Assembly: GCF_000213175.1 (NCBI RefSeq)
Contig: NW_009799104.1
Coordinates: 62,001 to 126,000, forward strand
Direction: 5' to 3'
Length of the DNA: 64,000 nucleotides
From: Neurospora tetrasperma FGSC 2508
Lineage: Eukaryota; Ascomycota; Sordariomycetes; Sordariales; Sordariaceae
Numbering within the stretch: the first letter of the stretch is position 1; the number at the start of each line of letters is the position of its first letter. Under the pieces are notes generated by a model that saw only the letters and a program-made list of their open reading frames with translations, did not search any database and was not told where the DNA came from. Made by a program: the position numbers and the translations under genes. Below are positions 10,654 through 24,800 of the stretch, piece after piece.

Positions 10654-12911
10654 CTAGGAGATGTAAACAGGAAGGCGATTGCCCCTGAGCTCGCTCTTGG
10701 GAAACTGTATGTCCTGCTTATCGAAGTCGTGCAACTGAAGCCAGCACAGCATCCTGAAAATGAGAGTGCACCAGATGGCCTGGGCTTCGATGAGCTTCTT
10801 AGAGGCCAGGGCAGGTGTTGTGGGCAACACTGGGGATTGCCCAACTGTAGACGTACTAGGTGTCGAAGTAGTGGCAGTAGAATCAGGACCTGCCGGGGCC
10901 ATTTCCAATCCACTGATGTCTGAGTTTTGGGTCTGCTGTGCCAAGGTATACGATCTGTGATTTATGTTCTTCATGCGCTTGCGCTTATCGTACGCTTTGA
11001 CCGCACGATCGCTAACACAAGGAAGGACATGCTCAAAGTAGACTTTCATGAAAATGCCCTGCCTGTCTTCTGGGTTGGCGGCGCTGAGTACGTCGAAGAA
11101 GGCCGTAACCGTCTTCCCTGCTTTCTGGGAGCTGTCATCTCCTGTGTCGCCCGTTGTGGTTGACTTCGTACTCTCCTCCGGCTCGGGTTCATTGATCATC
11201 CTGAGTACCTCTTGGATGTGCTCGCGAACAACCATGGTGAGAAGATCGCGCTCACGAGTCTTCAGGTATTTGTCGCACTCCTGAATCGCGTCGTGTAGAC
11301 AAGTGAGAAGAGGAAGGTTGTAGCCAGGCAAAATGGGTGTGTAGTCCTTTTTGGGCCGTTCTTCCGCTTTTGGAGGACTGCTTGCTTTGTATTCAATCAA
11401 CCAACTTGGTCGTGTTCGTTTCCTTGTTAGCGATCGCTTGAGCGGACCAATGACTCCACCTTCAGATGGTACGTCACTTGAGATCTCTACATCCTTCTTC
11501 TTCTCGTGCCCTTCGTTTTCTTTGTCCTCTTTGTCTTTCTTCTTCTTTTCTTCTTCAGCGGCAATTTCCGTATCCCTCTCCTTCTGTCTTGTTGCGACGT
11601 CCCTTCTATCGGTTTCCAGCTGTTCGAGGACTTGACTGATAAGCTTTTTCAGATCAGGAGTGTCCGGAGAGGGCGTCATGTATTTTTCCTTGTCAAACCT
11701 CGTTGAGAACTCTTTGATGAGCCTTGGGAGATCAAAGAAGCGCCTATCCCAGTGATACGGTGTCGGGTTCGGAAGCATGCGGTGGTAACTGTTTTTCATG
11801 TACAGGGATTGTCCAAGCATGCCGATGATTTCAAAGGGAACTATCCGATGTGGCTTGTCAGTTGAGTGTCGCTTCATAAGGGCACTTTATCTGACTTACC
11901 TGCGAACAGATGTTGGTGTCTAGCGTCCTTTGTCTTGAAGTAATTGGCTGTGCTAGTGTTGCATTCGAGCTGAACCATGGTCTCGGCAATCTCGCGCATA
12001 CTGCCAAACTGGAGCTCGTTGTCATCTTTAGCACCAAGCCTGCGGTTGTCCTTGGCCGTGTAGAAGATGGTGCGAACGTAGCCGAAGCACAGCTCCTTGA
12101 TTTCATCAAGAGGTATGATTCTGTTCTCCTGGAAGCGGGCTTTTCCACATATCTGGAAGGTGAAGGTGAGGCCGAGATCGGGTACCGTGCTGCCAGTGAG
12201 CATGAAACCGTTGCCTTCGGCGCGATACTTGTCGCGCGATCGATCAAACTCCTTCCAGTAGATACCCAGCATGGATGCGATCTCGACTATGTGGCATATT
12301 GTGGTGGTAGCGTACGGCTTCTTGACGCCGGCAGGCATGTTGTCCCAGCTTCGAGGCTTGGGTTGAAGGGCAACAACCAAGGTGTGCTCTTTGAAGCCTG
12401 CTACGGCACCGGGGCCGGATTTCTGGCGATGCTCTGTGACCCAATTCATGTTTGCTCGTTCCATGGACTGAATTTCTTCCAACAGGGTGAGCCAGGTGGC
12501 CTTTTCATTATCGGCCGTATGAATACGGCTGTGTTGAAGGGCGTCGCGCTGTTGTGCGTTCTGCTCCTCTTGTGTCAAGAGCCGGGCCTTCTTCATGCTG
12601 TCCTTGGTGCCATCGAGAAAACTGATAGGAACCTTGAGACCCAATTCAGGCTTATCCATAGGGCCGCGGTCATTAGTTTGCGGACAAACGAATATGACGG
12701 GAGTCTCAAACTGGACCTCGAAACGGAGCTCTTTGAGCTGTAACTTTCGGTGTACCGTATCATACCAGCCGCCCTTGAGACTTTTGCGGCAGTTGGCGTA
12801 ACCCGTAGCAGATGCAAGGTATTGCTGGACGACCTGTAGGAATGTTCCTATCAATGCCACGAGTGAGATGACGAGGGCGGCGGTCTCGACTTTGTCATCG
12901 CTGCTGCTCAT
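10654..12911 (-). CDS. Modin-like membrane-anchored fungal protein
   Basis: Two exons are inferred: 11900-12911 and 10654-11840 (2199 nt, 732 aa). The intron at 11841-11899 (59 bp) has donor GTAAGT and acceptor GATAG, and phase is kept (HLFA-VPFEII). Residues about 9-30 form a single membrane anchor (ALVISLVALIGTFLQVV), followed by QQYLASATGYANC and a long conserved domain. The C-terminal half has a Lys/Glu-rich coiled segment (EEEKKKKDKEDKENE) and a cluster KRSLTRKRTRPSW. The layout resembles proteins that fungal genome annotations call modin, whose biochemical role I cannot state. The label rests on remembered similarity and is moderate; the gene structure is well supported. Confidence 0.75.
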
Positions 12912-14804
12912 GTTGACGATCTAGGGGACGATCCCCAGAGATAGGAACGGAAAGAGGCCGTTATGGACGAGTCGAGTCGGGAAAGGGCATGGGTGTGTGA
13001 TTGAATGTCGTTTGGGTTTCTCAAGCGTTGTAGTAGTAGTGGCCCATGTGTGGGTATGACTGTGTTTGTGATCGTGATGGTGGTGTTGTAGGTTCGTAAA
13101 GCTGTTCGACGGAAGAGGATGGGGCTCTATCTATGTAAAGACATAACCTGGAGCAAGAAAAAGAGATGATAAGTATTGAATTCGTAGCAGACAGACGAGG
13201 TTTACGAGAAGGGGCGCAGCAACATCAGTTGTGACAACAACATACATAGCTTGGACCTCGAATACTACCTCGATCCAAGGAGGCTCTGCCGCCGCCACCG
13301 TGTGTGCGACGGTAAACAACCATTTTGGTTGCGACATGCTGCAAGAAGGAAGTTTGGAATTGGTGATGTTGGGCGGATTCGCTAGGGCCGGACGGGGCGA
13401 TGGGGGTGGTCGGGGTGGTCGAGTCAGGGTCCATGTCGTGTGTGTACCCGACGAGGGTCGAGAAAAGTGCGGACAAGGCCACCAATGGTGGTGATGGAAA
13501 TTCTAGAAATTGTTGAGGGAGGTTGCACTCGAAATGGGGGACTCGATTGGAGATCAGCGGAGATGGCGGAGGCAGGCAGGGCACTGGAGCGGGACTGCGC
13601 TAACACTGCGCCAGGCCCGAATTTGACCTGCAGCAGTTTAGAGGTACGCAGGAGGTAATGGAAGCGGGCAGGCAGACAGCCCGCGCTCCATCTCATCCAC
13701 CTCGTCTGGCCATCATTGTCAGTTCTTTCCACTTTCATCCTCTTGGGAAATGATTTCCATCTCGCAGGAAGGTTCTGGGTGGCTCTTTTGGCCTGTTTCA
13801 TCGTGGGCGACCTCCGCAACAAATACCTGTAGGTATCCCCGGCTGTCTTTTTCGTCAGTCAGCCCCTTTGACCTGCATCGCCACAATGTATATGCAAGTC
13901 CAAGGTGGTTTCTGAACCTAGACCACATTGATCTTGACCAAGTTCATCACGTTGAGTTGGCCTATCTCCTCTTCTTCAGGTGCTGCTGCGCCTTGTTGCC
14001 TGCGTGGCCAAAGAGGGAGGGGGTTACACTCACCAAACTGATTTGTTTACGTTTGACAACATGAAAATTGAAATTACCCCTCCCGTAGTCGAAGCTTACA
14101 ACAACAGGAAGCAGCCAGGAGCCAAAGATAACAGGCAGACGAAGCCAGTCAGCCCGGCCATGTTCAAGTCAATCAAAAGAGCCCCGCCGTCTCCACCGCC
14201 AATCCGGGGCGGACCGGGGCGAAACTGGGCGGACCGGCACGGAAGGGGGCCGTCCCTTGAATCAGTTTGCGCAAACACTAGTGTAGCATGGAGATCCATG
14301 TTCATGGTGTTGTGGTGATCAGGAGCATTGGCTGAGTCCACCTAAGAGTGGCCTGTAAAAGTGTCGGGTAACGAACGTGTAAAATGACCTTCAGCAGCAA
14401 AGGACTGATGTTACTGTTAGAGGCTTGCGTGACGGAGCAAAGAGCACTAACAGTTCAACTAGTGTTTGTGGAGCTATTCTGTTAGTCATGTGGGTGTGGC
14501 TCAAGTATACTATCAATCACTTACACACTACCTTAGCTTCCTCGCGGCAGGCAACGGCGTGCAACCCGCGGGGCATTAAGGTTCTCAATCACCATCGTGA
14601 CGTCACCAAAGAGCTTGGGGAAAGAGCTTCTTGATCATAGGTATTGTCCTATTACTACTTGTACCATTTCGGTTGTCACTCTTTTCTTGAGTCCTGAATA
14701 CACACAGTTGACGAAAGAACTCTTTCTCTTTCCGTCCCCCAAGATTAAAATCCAGGTACCTACAGTATACTTCCCTTACCTACCTCTAGTCACCATCACC
14801 CACA
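12912..14804. other. Intergenic between divergent genes, about 1.9 kb
   Basis: This holds the upstream regions of the modin-like gene and the OBAP-like gene. The short frames present show no domain signature. A CT-rich leader with CTACCTA and CCTACC motifs precedes the OBAP-like ATG. Confidence 0.5.
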
Positions 14805-15679
14805 ATGTCAAACAACAACACCACCTCCACCAAATACAGCGACACCCGAGAAGACGTGCCCACTCCCTCGCTCGCCTGCCACGACCCCTCCAACCCCTCC
14901 ATCCCCGGCTCTCCCAAAACCACCCTCTCCTCCGCCCTCGAAACCGGCGCCTCCCTCGCTCAGGACTTCAGCCCCGTCAAATCCATCTGCGCCCACCTCA
15001 ACGCCTTCCACGTGTACGCCTCGGACCCCACCCGCTTCGTCGAAGCCAACCACTACTGCGCCCACCTGACCGAGGACGTGCGACAATGCATTCTCTACGA
15101 TTCACCCAACCCGGGCGCCCGCATCCTGGGCATCGAGTACATGATCACCCCCAAGCTGTACGAGACGCTTCCCCAACAAGAGAGGAGGTACTGGCATACC
15201 CATGTGTTTGAGGTCAAGAGCGGCATGTTGATCATGCCCAAGCCTCCCGGGCTGATGCCGCAGGCGGCCTGGGAGAAGGCGGAGAAGACGGAGATGGAAA
15301 AGGTGGTTACCCTCTATGGCAAGATCTATCACTTGTGGCAGGTGGATAGGGGCGATAAGTTGCCCCTCGGGGAGCCGCAGTTGATGACGAGCTTTACCGA
15401 CGAGAGCCAGTTCCCCGTGGACATGGAAAAGGTGCTGGATGAGAGAGACCAGCGATTCCCAGGAGCGGACTGGAGGGCTAAGAGAGAGGGTAGAAAGGAT
15501 ATTGAAGTGCCCGAGATGCATCCTGGTCAGTTTTTTTTTTTTTTTTTTTTTTTTGTTCCTCGTGATCTTGACATTCTGTGGTCCTCTTTCTCTCCTTCTT
15601 CTTTTCTCGGATATACGCTAACTTTTTGGCGACAACAGATGCGGATTGGACGTGGAAGAAGGACAAGCAGAAACAATGA
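14805..15679 (+). CDS. DUF1264 / oil body-associated protein (OBAP)-like
   Basis: Two exons are inferred: 14805-15525 and 15639-15679 (762 nt, 253 aa). The intron at 15526-15638 (113 bp) has donor GTCAGT, a long poly-T and acceptor AACAG; splicing gives a short tail [13 protein letters not shown]. The core matches the DUF1264 family known from plant OBAP1: [41 protein letters not shown], and [12 protein letters not shown]. Plant members associate with lipid droplets; the fungal role is not established. The start lies in a good context (CACAATGTC). The gene converges on the NRPS, with 128 bp between the two stop codons. Confidence 0.85.
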
Positions 15680-15807
15680 ACGAGAAACATATCTCTATCG
15701 TATCTAGATTGTAATGCATAATGCAACGAACGTATACGAACGAATATCCCGCGACGCCGTAATTGCTACCAAAATACAAGTAAACGAGAACACGATCCCG
15801 AGACCCC

Positions 15808-18800
15808 TTACAATGCCGTCAACGCCTTGGTCATCTCTCCAACCACAAACCGAGCACCATCCAGCCCGAGCTTATATTTCGACCCAAACACGCCAATCGT
15901 AACTGCGTCGCCCTCGACGGCAACCTCCACATCGATTGTATCCTGTATCATATTGTTAGCATAAGCCGTCGGTCTGAGAAAAACCGACTTGATCAAACTC
16001 ACCGGATACGCATTCCTAACCGCGTTGTTCTCGAGCTCCTTAGGCACAGAAAACTCCTGCTGGTGTTTGGCCTCTCCCATCACCTTCACTTCCTCCTCGC
16101 TCACCAGTTCCATCCTCACAGCCCCGTTGAAATCAAAGTTGGAAGAAGACACAGGCACACTCAAAAAGTTGACAAACCCATCCACCACCACTCCAGTCCA
16201 CTCCTTGATCTCCCAGAGTCCCGCACCAACGTGTTCAGGATCAGAGATCTTGTACAGATCTTCTTGAATCCGCTTGGCCATGTCCACCAGGCTTTCTTGG
16301 ACTCGAACGCGCAACGGCACAAGGCAGAGAGTGGGATATGGGATTTCAGAGAGGTCGGAAGAGCGGTTGGCAAGGTAAACTCCAAAGACCACGTCTCGGG
16401 ATTTGGCCTGAATAGTTTCCGAGACGAAACTTGCGTAAGCAGCGAAGAAGAGGGCTTGGATTGAGACCCCTGCCGCGGCACACAGCTTCTTGATCCTGGA
16501 GACGTCCGCAATGGCATTGCGCTGGACTAGAGAAACGCGCCGCGAGGGTCGGGACTGATGCTTTGGAGCTGGTGCTGGTTGCCATTCGGCTCCTGGCAGG
16601 AAACGAGAGAGTCCGTCTACAAGAGGTCGGAGGAAGTCGGGTAGCCAGGTGGATTGCGGTGATGGTGCTTCTTCTACCTTTTCTAGAGCTGATGCTGCTG
16701 TGGTCGACTCTGATCCTGTCGTTGAACTCGTTGCCGAAGTGTCCAGGTTGAGGTCAACAGGTGTCGACTTCGCGCCAGCAAGGTATTCCGTCCAGAACTG
16801 CTTCGCCCTCGCACTTTGATGTGTCTGCTGTCTGCTATACTCCTTCCAGACCTCAAGCGACTTGGAAGCATCCGCCTCTCCACTGATGCTGGCGCCGGCG
16901 CACAAGGTGGCGAGCCGGTTAACCATCATTGGCAAGCTTATCGCATCGTACAAAGCATGATGGATCGTGAAGCTCAAGATCCAATCCCCGTTGTCAGCCT
17001 GTTGACCACCCATGGAGTTCAACGGTTGGACTAATCCACCTTGACCCTTTCTTGACAGACTTGACCACTGCTTTGGATCGATATCCTCAGCTGGGTTGTC
17101 CACCAGCGCATCAGGCCTGAGAATGACCTGCACTACCGGCTTTTCAGGCTGGCCATTTGCTAAGAAGATGGTCCGCAGAATGGGAAACTCGGCAACTACA
17201 GACTTCCAAGCCTCCGAGAGAGAGGACTTGCTGATGTTGCCGGTGAGACGATATGTGAAGGTCGCGTGGAAGACATCGCCTTGGGTGTTTTGCCAGACGG
17301 AGAGCATGTGGACTTGCATGGCCGTGGCAGGGAGGACGGCCTCGATATTGTTGATTACCGGCCCAGCAGAGGAGGGAATGATATCGGCTTGAGAGAATAG
17401 GGCGGTGATGTGCTTTTCGTCGATATGCTTGGGAGGCAGAGAGGTCTCGTTGACAGTGTTAATACCATTTCCAGTGTCATTCGGAGCCGGAGCTTCGGTT
17501 GACCTCGCTGCAGGCTGCTCTCCGGCCACAGTAGCAGCCTGAGCCATGGCGGGGACACTCTTCGCCGTCAACAGCTGGCGGAGCGGGATCGATACCCCCT
17601 GTTTCCGTAGGAGAGAAACGACCTTGATGGCGGAGATGGAGTCCAGGCCCAGGTGGTAGATATTGTTGCTCTTCTGGACCGTAGATACCTCCAGGCCAGC
17701 AACTTCTGCAAGGACAGACCTGATTTTCTCCTCCAGTTCCGACCACTCTCCACCAACATCTGCATCCTCTACTAAATCCTTGCCATCAACCGCAACGGTG
17801 TCATCATCAGTCGACGGAGTAAAACCGTCCAACCCACAAACACTCATCTTGCCCCCTTCAAATTCCAACACGTTCTTCTCCCCACTCTCAACCAAATACC
17901 TCAACACCTTATCCAATCTCTCCAGCAACTCCTCCGCCCCCTTCTCGCCATCCACGAATCGTGAGTCGCACGCCGTTCTCCAAACCAATTTCTCCCCTCC
18001 ATCTGCGCCAGAAACAACCTCCATCTCCACACAAACGGGGTACTCAACCGCCGAACTTCCACCTACTGACCTCACCAGCGCTTCACCACCTGCTCCTGTG
18101 TTACCGCCGGGCACCCTTCTTTGCAGAACAAACAACGTGTTGAAAAGCTGTCCACCCCCTTTCACCAACCGCTGCATCTTCCGCAACGGAAAATGCTCCT
18201 TCCCACCGATATCGTTCGAAACACCTTGCATGTATCGCAACCAACTTTTTACGTCTCCATGCAGCACGCTTCTGACCACAACAGTATTCATGGTGGGGAA
18301 CATGAGCTGTTCAGCTTCTTCTGAACCGGCGCGACCGGAGAGGACTGCGCCAAACATGACGTCTAGGCTTCGGGTAACGGTGGCGAGCACTGCGGCGTGG
18401 CAGGCTTGACCAAGCGTTTGCAAGGTTATGGCGTGCTGTTTGGTGAAGGACTTGATCTTGTAGAAGTCAAGTTGGGAGGTGGTTTCGTGCTGGTAGATGA
18501 CCGAAGACTGCTCAAGAGAAAGTTGAGGGTAAAACGTCGGTTTCGCGCCAGCCAGATATCCAGACCAGAAATCTGCTGATCGGCCATCGCCTGAGCGTAT
18601 AATCTCCTCCAGGTATGCTTCATACGAGGGGCGAGGTGTGTACCGGCCCTCGTAAGCGGCTTGGACGTCTTGGTGGAGGAGGGAGAGAGACCACCCGTCG
18701 TAGAGGGCGTGAGCTATGGAGAGAACTATAAATCTCCTGTCACCCAGTGTCGCGAATGTCAGCTGCAGAAAGCCGGTATGGCCGCCAGCTTTTCGAGCCC

Positions 18801-21800
18801 GAGCGGTAGCATAGTCGGTGATCTTGAATAGGTCTTCCTTTCTTTCGATTTTCAGCTCTTTCATGGCTTCTGCGGGGAGTTGTTGGTGGACAACCTGGAG
18901 GTAGGCAAAATCCAACGTGGGGTCATCCACCATGAAGAAGGACGTCCGCAAGATCGGGGAGTTGGCGATCACGGTCTTCCACGCAGTATTGAGCTTGCCC
19001 AGGTCGACATGCGGCTCAATCTCCATGATATCGTGGTTGAAGTACAGCTGGAAGTCCGAATGGACCATCTCGGCGACCATGCCGTCTTGAAGGGGAGTGG
19101 CGGGCAGAATTGTTTCTATATCTCCCTCTTGTTGTTGGCGGATCTTGTCAACCCATTTGTCCCTCAGACTAGAGGAGGTCTTTCCTCGTAAGTTGTCGCC
19201 GTTTGCTTGCGTGCCGTTCGTGAGCTTTTGTTCCTCCAAGTAAGGAAGCAGTCCCTCAATTGTCTGCCCTTTCATCAACTCGCTTGGCTTGATACTAACA
19301 CCCAACTGCCTCAACCGTGCAGAAAGTTTGATAGTGTCGATACTGTCCAGGCCAAGCTCCAGGATCGAGGTTGTCTCGGTGACTGTGTCAGCAGCGACCT
19401 CCGCCAGGGTAGCAATCTGTTCGCGAATCGTTTTGGAGGCTTCAGTCCAGACAAACCCGGAATTTTCTCTCCCTTTGTTGACGTCCTCCACCTTGTTGGC
19501 CTCGTGTCCAGGTTCTTGCTGCCATGTGACCAAGTTGATCCCATCACCACCCACAATCACTCCCTCCGGATCGTCTCCTATCTCCCTCATAATCTCTACC
19601 AAAACCTCCATCAACTTCTCCACCATATCTTCACCAACAACCGCCTCCTGTGCAACAATCAACAATTTCACCTCCCCATTACTCGTCAAAGTTGCCTCAA
19701 GCGCCAGCGGATAATCAACCTTCGTATTGGAATCCTCGTCCATGATTGTCCACAACTCTTCCTCCTTGTTCCTACCTTCCACATCCGCTTCCTGGGATTT
19801 CGAAGGCTGCTCCTGTTGGAACGAGAACAACACCTCAAACAGCCCCTTCCCGGCCGTTCCACACCACTTTTGAATCTCCCTAAGCGGTACATGCTGCCAT
19901 TCCACTACCTTCGAATTCCAGTCATGGCAACTCCTCACCAGCTCCTTATACGTCCTATTGCCAACCGAAACATGGAACGGCAGCGTGTTCAAAAGCGGGC
20001 CGACGACGTGCTCCGCACCCTCAAGCTCGATAGCCCGTCCCGAAACAATCACTCCGATCGTTGGGTTTCTGACGCCGAACTGTTTGGCTAAGACGGCGAC
20101 CCAAGCGGCTTGCAGGAGGGAGTGGTTGGTTACTCCTAGATTTTTGCTCAAACGCTGGAGAGTGAATGGGATGGTTGTGCGGGAACTGAAGGCTTTTGTG
20201 CTGGCGCCTTCGACGACGGCAAAAGCCGGCTCGGGACTGGCATTATTGAGGTGTGAAAGCCAGAAAGGCTGGGAGTGAGAGAAGGATTGGAGGGGGCCGT
20301 GGTAGAGGGCTTCGAGGAAGGATGGGTTCTTCTCACCCTGACCGACCTCGCCACGATATGCAGATGCCACCTTCTGGAGGATCACCTCCAAGCTGTTGGC
20401 ATCGTAAACGCCATGAAAGATGTGCAACGCCAAGAGCCGCTCCTTCTGGAGATCGGGCCTGAGGATACTAAACAGCTGGAGTTCCATGGTTCGCTTGATA
20501 ACCCCCCCGGTATTCTCCCGTAGCCACTCCCTTCTCGTCTCCTTTACCGTCTCTTCCACCTCAGCCTCTTCCTCGACCTTCAATCGCTTCCAATTCAGCC
20601 TTGAGTCCGTTGCTCCAGGCTTAACAGCGACCTGAACAAATCCCTCAGTGGTCTGCACAAACATGGTCCTCAGAATCGGGTACTCTGCCATCACCTCATC
20701 CCATACACTGTCCAACCTCTCCACATCCACTCCCTCCGTCACCTTGAAGAGGAAGGTATTATAATACTTCTCCCTCCGGGCAGTCATACCAGTCTGCAAC
20801 CCAGTACACGGCGCCACATACTCTACCTCCTCCCTCTTCAGCCCCAGCTCTTTACAGACATTCGCCATGTGGCGATGCTGGCACGCTTGCACGAGTTGCT
20901 TGGCAGCAGAAATTTGAGCGGTGTTGGACTGCGCCTTGCCCAAGTCCAAGGCTTGTGACAAGTCGGCAAGGAGCGGATGGCTGAGGATTAGTGACGGAGA
21001 GGCTTGAGGAAAACCGGATCGCTTGAGCACCCGGCTAAAGCGGAGGGCAGAGATGGAGTCGAGACCCAACTCGAAGATGGAGGTAGAGGGGGTAATGAGT
21101 TCAGGAGAGATGGATAGCATCTCTGCGAGGACGGCGGCAGCTTTTTGACCAGTAGGGGTCAAGCTGCCGGGGGCGATGGAGGCAGAAGGGGAGAGGCAGA
21201 CGAGTTCTTCCTGCGTTAACGAGGAGAAGAGACGTTTTAGCTCCTTGATCTCCGCCTTATTGTTCGCTGACAGCGGGATGTACGGCAGACGGACGACGTA
21301 GGTTGGGACCATGTACCCGGGGAGCTTTGCGCGACAGGCTTGCCGGACCTTGTGAAGCAGTTCAGCAGTGTCGTTTCCGTCTTTGATCACCTCCAATTTC
21401 TGCTGCTCCACTCCCCGCGTTCTGATGGCTGTTGTCACGAAAGCAACAAGGAAATCTTTGCCGGCTTTTTCGTTGCGTATCACCACTGTCGCCACATCCT
21501 GCACCTCCTCCACTCCCACTTTGATCGAATGGTTGATCTCCCCAATTTCCAACCTCTGCCCTCTGAGCTTAACCTGATCATCCGCTCTCCCCAAAAAGTC
21601 AAAGCAATCATCATGCAAGACTCTGACAAGGTCGCCAGTGCGGTAGACCTTCTCCTCTTGACCAAGTACCCGCAAAGTAGGGAACCTCTCCTTGGTCAGA
21701 TCTTCCCTCCCCAAATAACCCTTGCCAACTAACTTGCCAGAGACGCACAGCTCGCCAACAGCACCACGCAGAACAGGCTTGCTTGTGCCCGGCTTCAGCA

Positions 21801-24800
21801 CGTACGAACCGACATTCACAAACTGCCGCCCAATATTGCTCGCCCTCCCGTTCCTGGGAACTCTTGGGTACACTGTCACGCCAATCGTCGCCTCCGTCGG
21901 ACCGTAGAAGTTGTAAATGACGGCCTTATCACCCCACGAATCCAGAATCTCTTGCTTCAAACTCTCGCCTCCTGTTATGAACACGCCGCGACACAGGGAC
22001 GGGACATCGTCGGGGTGTATCAACCTTGCCAAAGAAGGAGTGAGGTCGATATGCGTAATTTGCAATCGGGAGATAGTCCCCGCGAGATCTTCGAGAATGA
22101 GGTCCTTAGGCGCGCCGACAAGGGTAATACCTACAGACCAGGACCAATACTGTTCAAGCACAGAAACGTCGAAGTGCAGGGAGGCGAACTGGAGCCAGCG
22201 GGATGTGTCTTCCCAGTGACCGGTGAAGATGTGCTGGAAAGCGAGCATGCATTGGACTGTGTTGTCGTGTGTGATCTCGCAACCTTTAGGGGTGCCTGTT
22301 GTGCCAGAGGTGTAAAGACAGTAGGCCGCATCAGACGGAAGTAGCTCCCGATCCAAGAACGGCGGGTCAGCCGACATGCTCTTCAACGCCTCGAGATCCA
22401 CACCCATGACCGGCACCTTGACAACGAAGTCCATCTGTGTGGACTTGTCAGCCGTGGTCAACAAGGCGGTGGCCCCAGAATCCTTGACAATGAACTCCTT
22501 TCTTGCCTCGGGCGCTCCAGGATCCAGCGCCACGAACGAACATCCCGCCTTCAGGACACCCAAGATAGCGAAGAACGCCTCAGGACACTTATCAAAGTAG
22601 ACTGCCACAATATCTCCAACCTTGACATGTTTGGAAAGCAGGTTCGCTACCCGGTTTCCGTTAGCATTAAGCTTACTATAACTCCACTCCCTTCCTATAG
22701 GCTCGCCACGGGAATCAAACCCATCAGCAAAGAACAGGGCCGTCTTCTCGGAAGTCTTGAGAGCTTGGACCTCGACAAATTGATGGAGAAATTGAATATC
22801 GTCCGGCACTGGCAAGGTGGCTTTCTCGGGGGGAACGATGGCGAACAGCTCCGGACGCCGCTCCAACAGTCCATCCTCGTCAGCAGCTGGGTGAAGAGCA
22901 AGATACTCAACCATTGCCTGAAACTGCCTCAAAACGAGCTGGGCTTGCTGACGAGGGAGGACGTCGTCGAAGAAAGTAACGGCATACTTCACCTCTCCGT
23001 TAGGTTGAGGTTCGACTTCAATGGAGACGGGGTAATCGATTGTCGCAGTATCCTCGACAAGGCTCCACGGCGCTTGCTTTTCAGTTGTGGAGGTGTGAGA
23101 TGAGAACTTTTGATAAACAACCAGCGTGTCAAACAATCTCGTGTCTGGCCTTCCAAGCCACTGCTGAATCTTCGCCAACGGCTGATGCTGCTGCTTGTAC
23201 AGCTCGGCACTGTACTTCATCATCCCCTGCAGCAGTTCCTCGTTGCTCGCGGTATTCACAGCAATTACCGGCAGGGTGGTGATACACGGGAAGATCGCGT
23301 CTCTCGTCGCTTCCGTGTTTCTACCCGAGAGAACCACGCCAAACGTCACTGACGGTTCACCCAAGTAGGCTGACAGCACCCGCGCCCACGAAGCCTGAAG
23401 GAGGACTTGCAAGCTATACCCCGACTCGGCCGCAGCTTTCTCCAGTTCAGGTAGCAACAAGCTACCCTGCAGCGTTTCCACCTGGATCTTCCTGGTTGAC
23501 TCCTTCAAGGGCGTCATCACTGGGAAGCTGTTGATAACTGTATTCTCCGCCTGCCCCTTCCAGAACTTCTCGGCCGTCTGCCGGGAAGTCTCGATTTGCG
23601 TGAGAATATCCGCCACAGCGGTTCCGGTTTTAGTAGACGTCAGCGGGATAAGGTCATCGCCAAAGACAGCTTTGGCAAGTTCCACCATGAGGACTTGCAG
23701 AGAATGCGCGTCGTAAAGAACGTGATGCAGGCCGACGTGCATCGCCAACCCATCATCACCCTCAACCAAAGAAACGCCCCACGGCACGGGCTGCTTTTCG
23801 CTCAGGATACCGTCAGCGAGATCACTCCGCCACTTCTCAACCTCAAAAGGCTGTCCCTTGATCACAAGCACCGGCTTCTTGACAGCATCAGGCTGGTATT
23901 GAACCATAGCAAAAGCGCAGTTATCATGCTCAACGGCCATAACGCCGGTGCGGAGAATGGGTTGAGCCTTGAAGAGCATCTCCCACGCCTTCTCCAGGTC
24001 GTCCAGCCCAACACCCTTTGAGGCATCGATCCGGTACTCCAGAAAGTTGAGGTAATCTCTCCCTCCGTCTTGAGCGGACTGCACGAACTGCATCCACATT
24101 CCGCTTTGCAACGGGGTACAAGGCAAAACCTTCTCCACGTTCATGAGCCGAATGTCCTGAGACACAAGCTGTGGTTCAAGCTGAGACTGGACCTCTTCAG
24201 CGAATTTTGCGATGCCATCCGTGATAGTCTTCGGCTCAATTACAACGGCCTTATTGTTACCCTTCTGTCTCTCAAGGAACGCAGCCAATGAAGCGCAACT
24301 AGGATGCGCAATGATATCGCTGGCATTGACCTTCGTACCTTCAGAAGCCAGTTCCTTTCGCAGCATCGAAGCGATCTGCACGGCGGAGATACTGTCTAGA
24401 CCGAGTTGGTAGATGGTTGTCTGTCTCCCAATGCGACGGTCCTTGTTCGTCATAAGTGAGGCCAGAACACTGCAAATACGGGACTCAAGATCGGACCACT
24501 CTTCTTTCCTCGCGTCGTTTGCTTGAACATGAGGGGCCGACGAGGTTGATACTTCAGTGTCATTGAAAGGCATCTCTGTGAGCTTCTCCTTCAGGTTCGC
24601 GGGAAGGGTATCCAATTGCCAGATATGCGAGGCAGGATACTTTAGGAAGTTGTCGAGGGTGCTGAAGAGGAGATCAAGAACCAGGTCGGCGAAATGCTTG
24701 GAGAAGTGTCCACTGTTTCAGTGCGTGTCAGAAAGCCTTTCCCATCGCATGGAAAACGGACTCTGAGACGACTTACCGCTCCAAATACAAATTCACCAGC

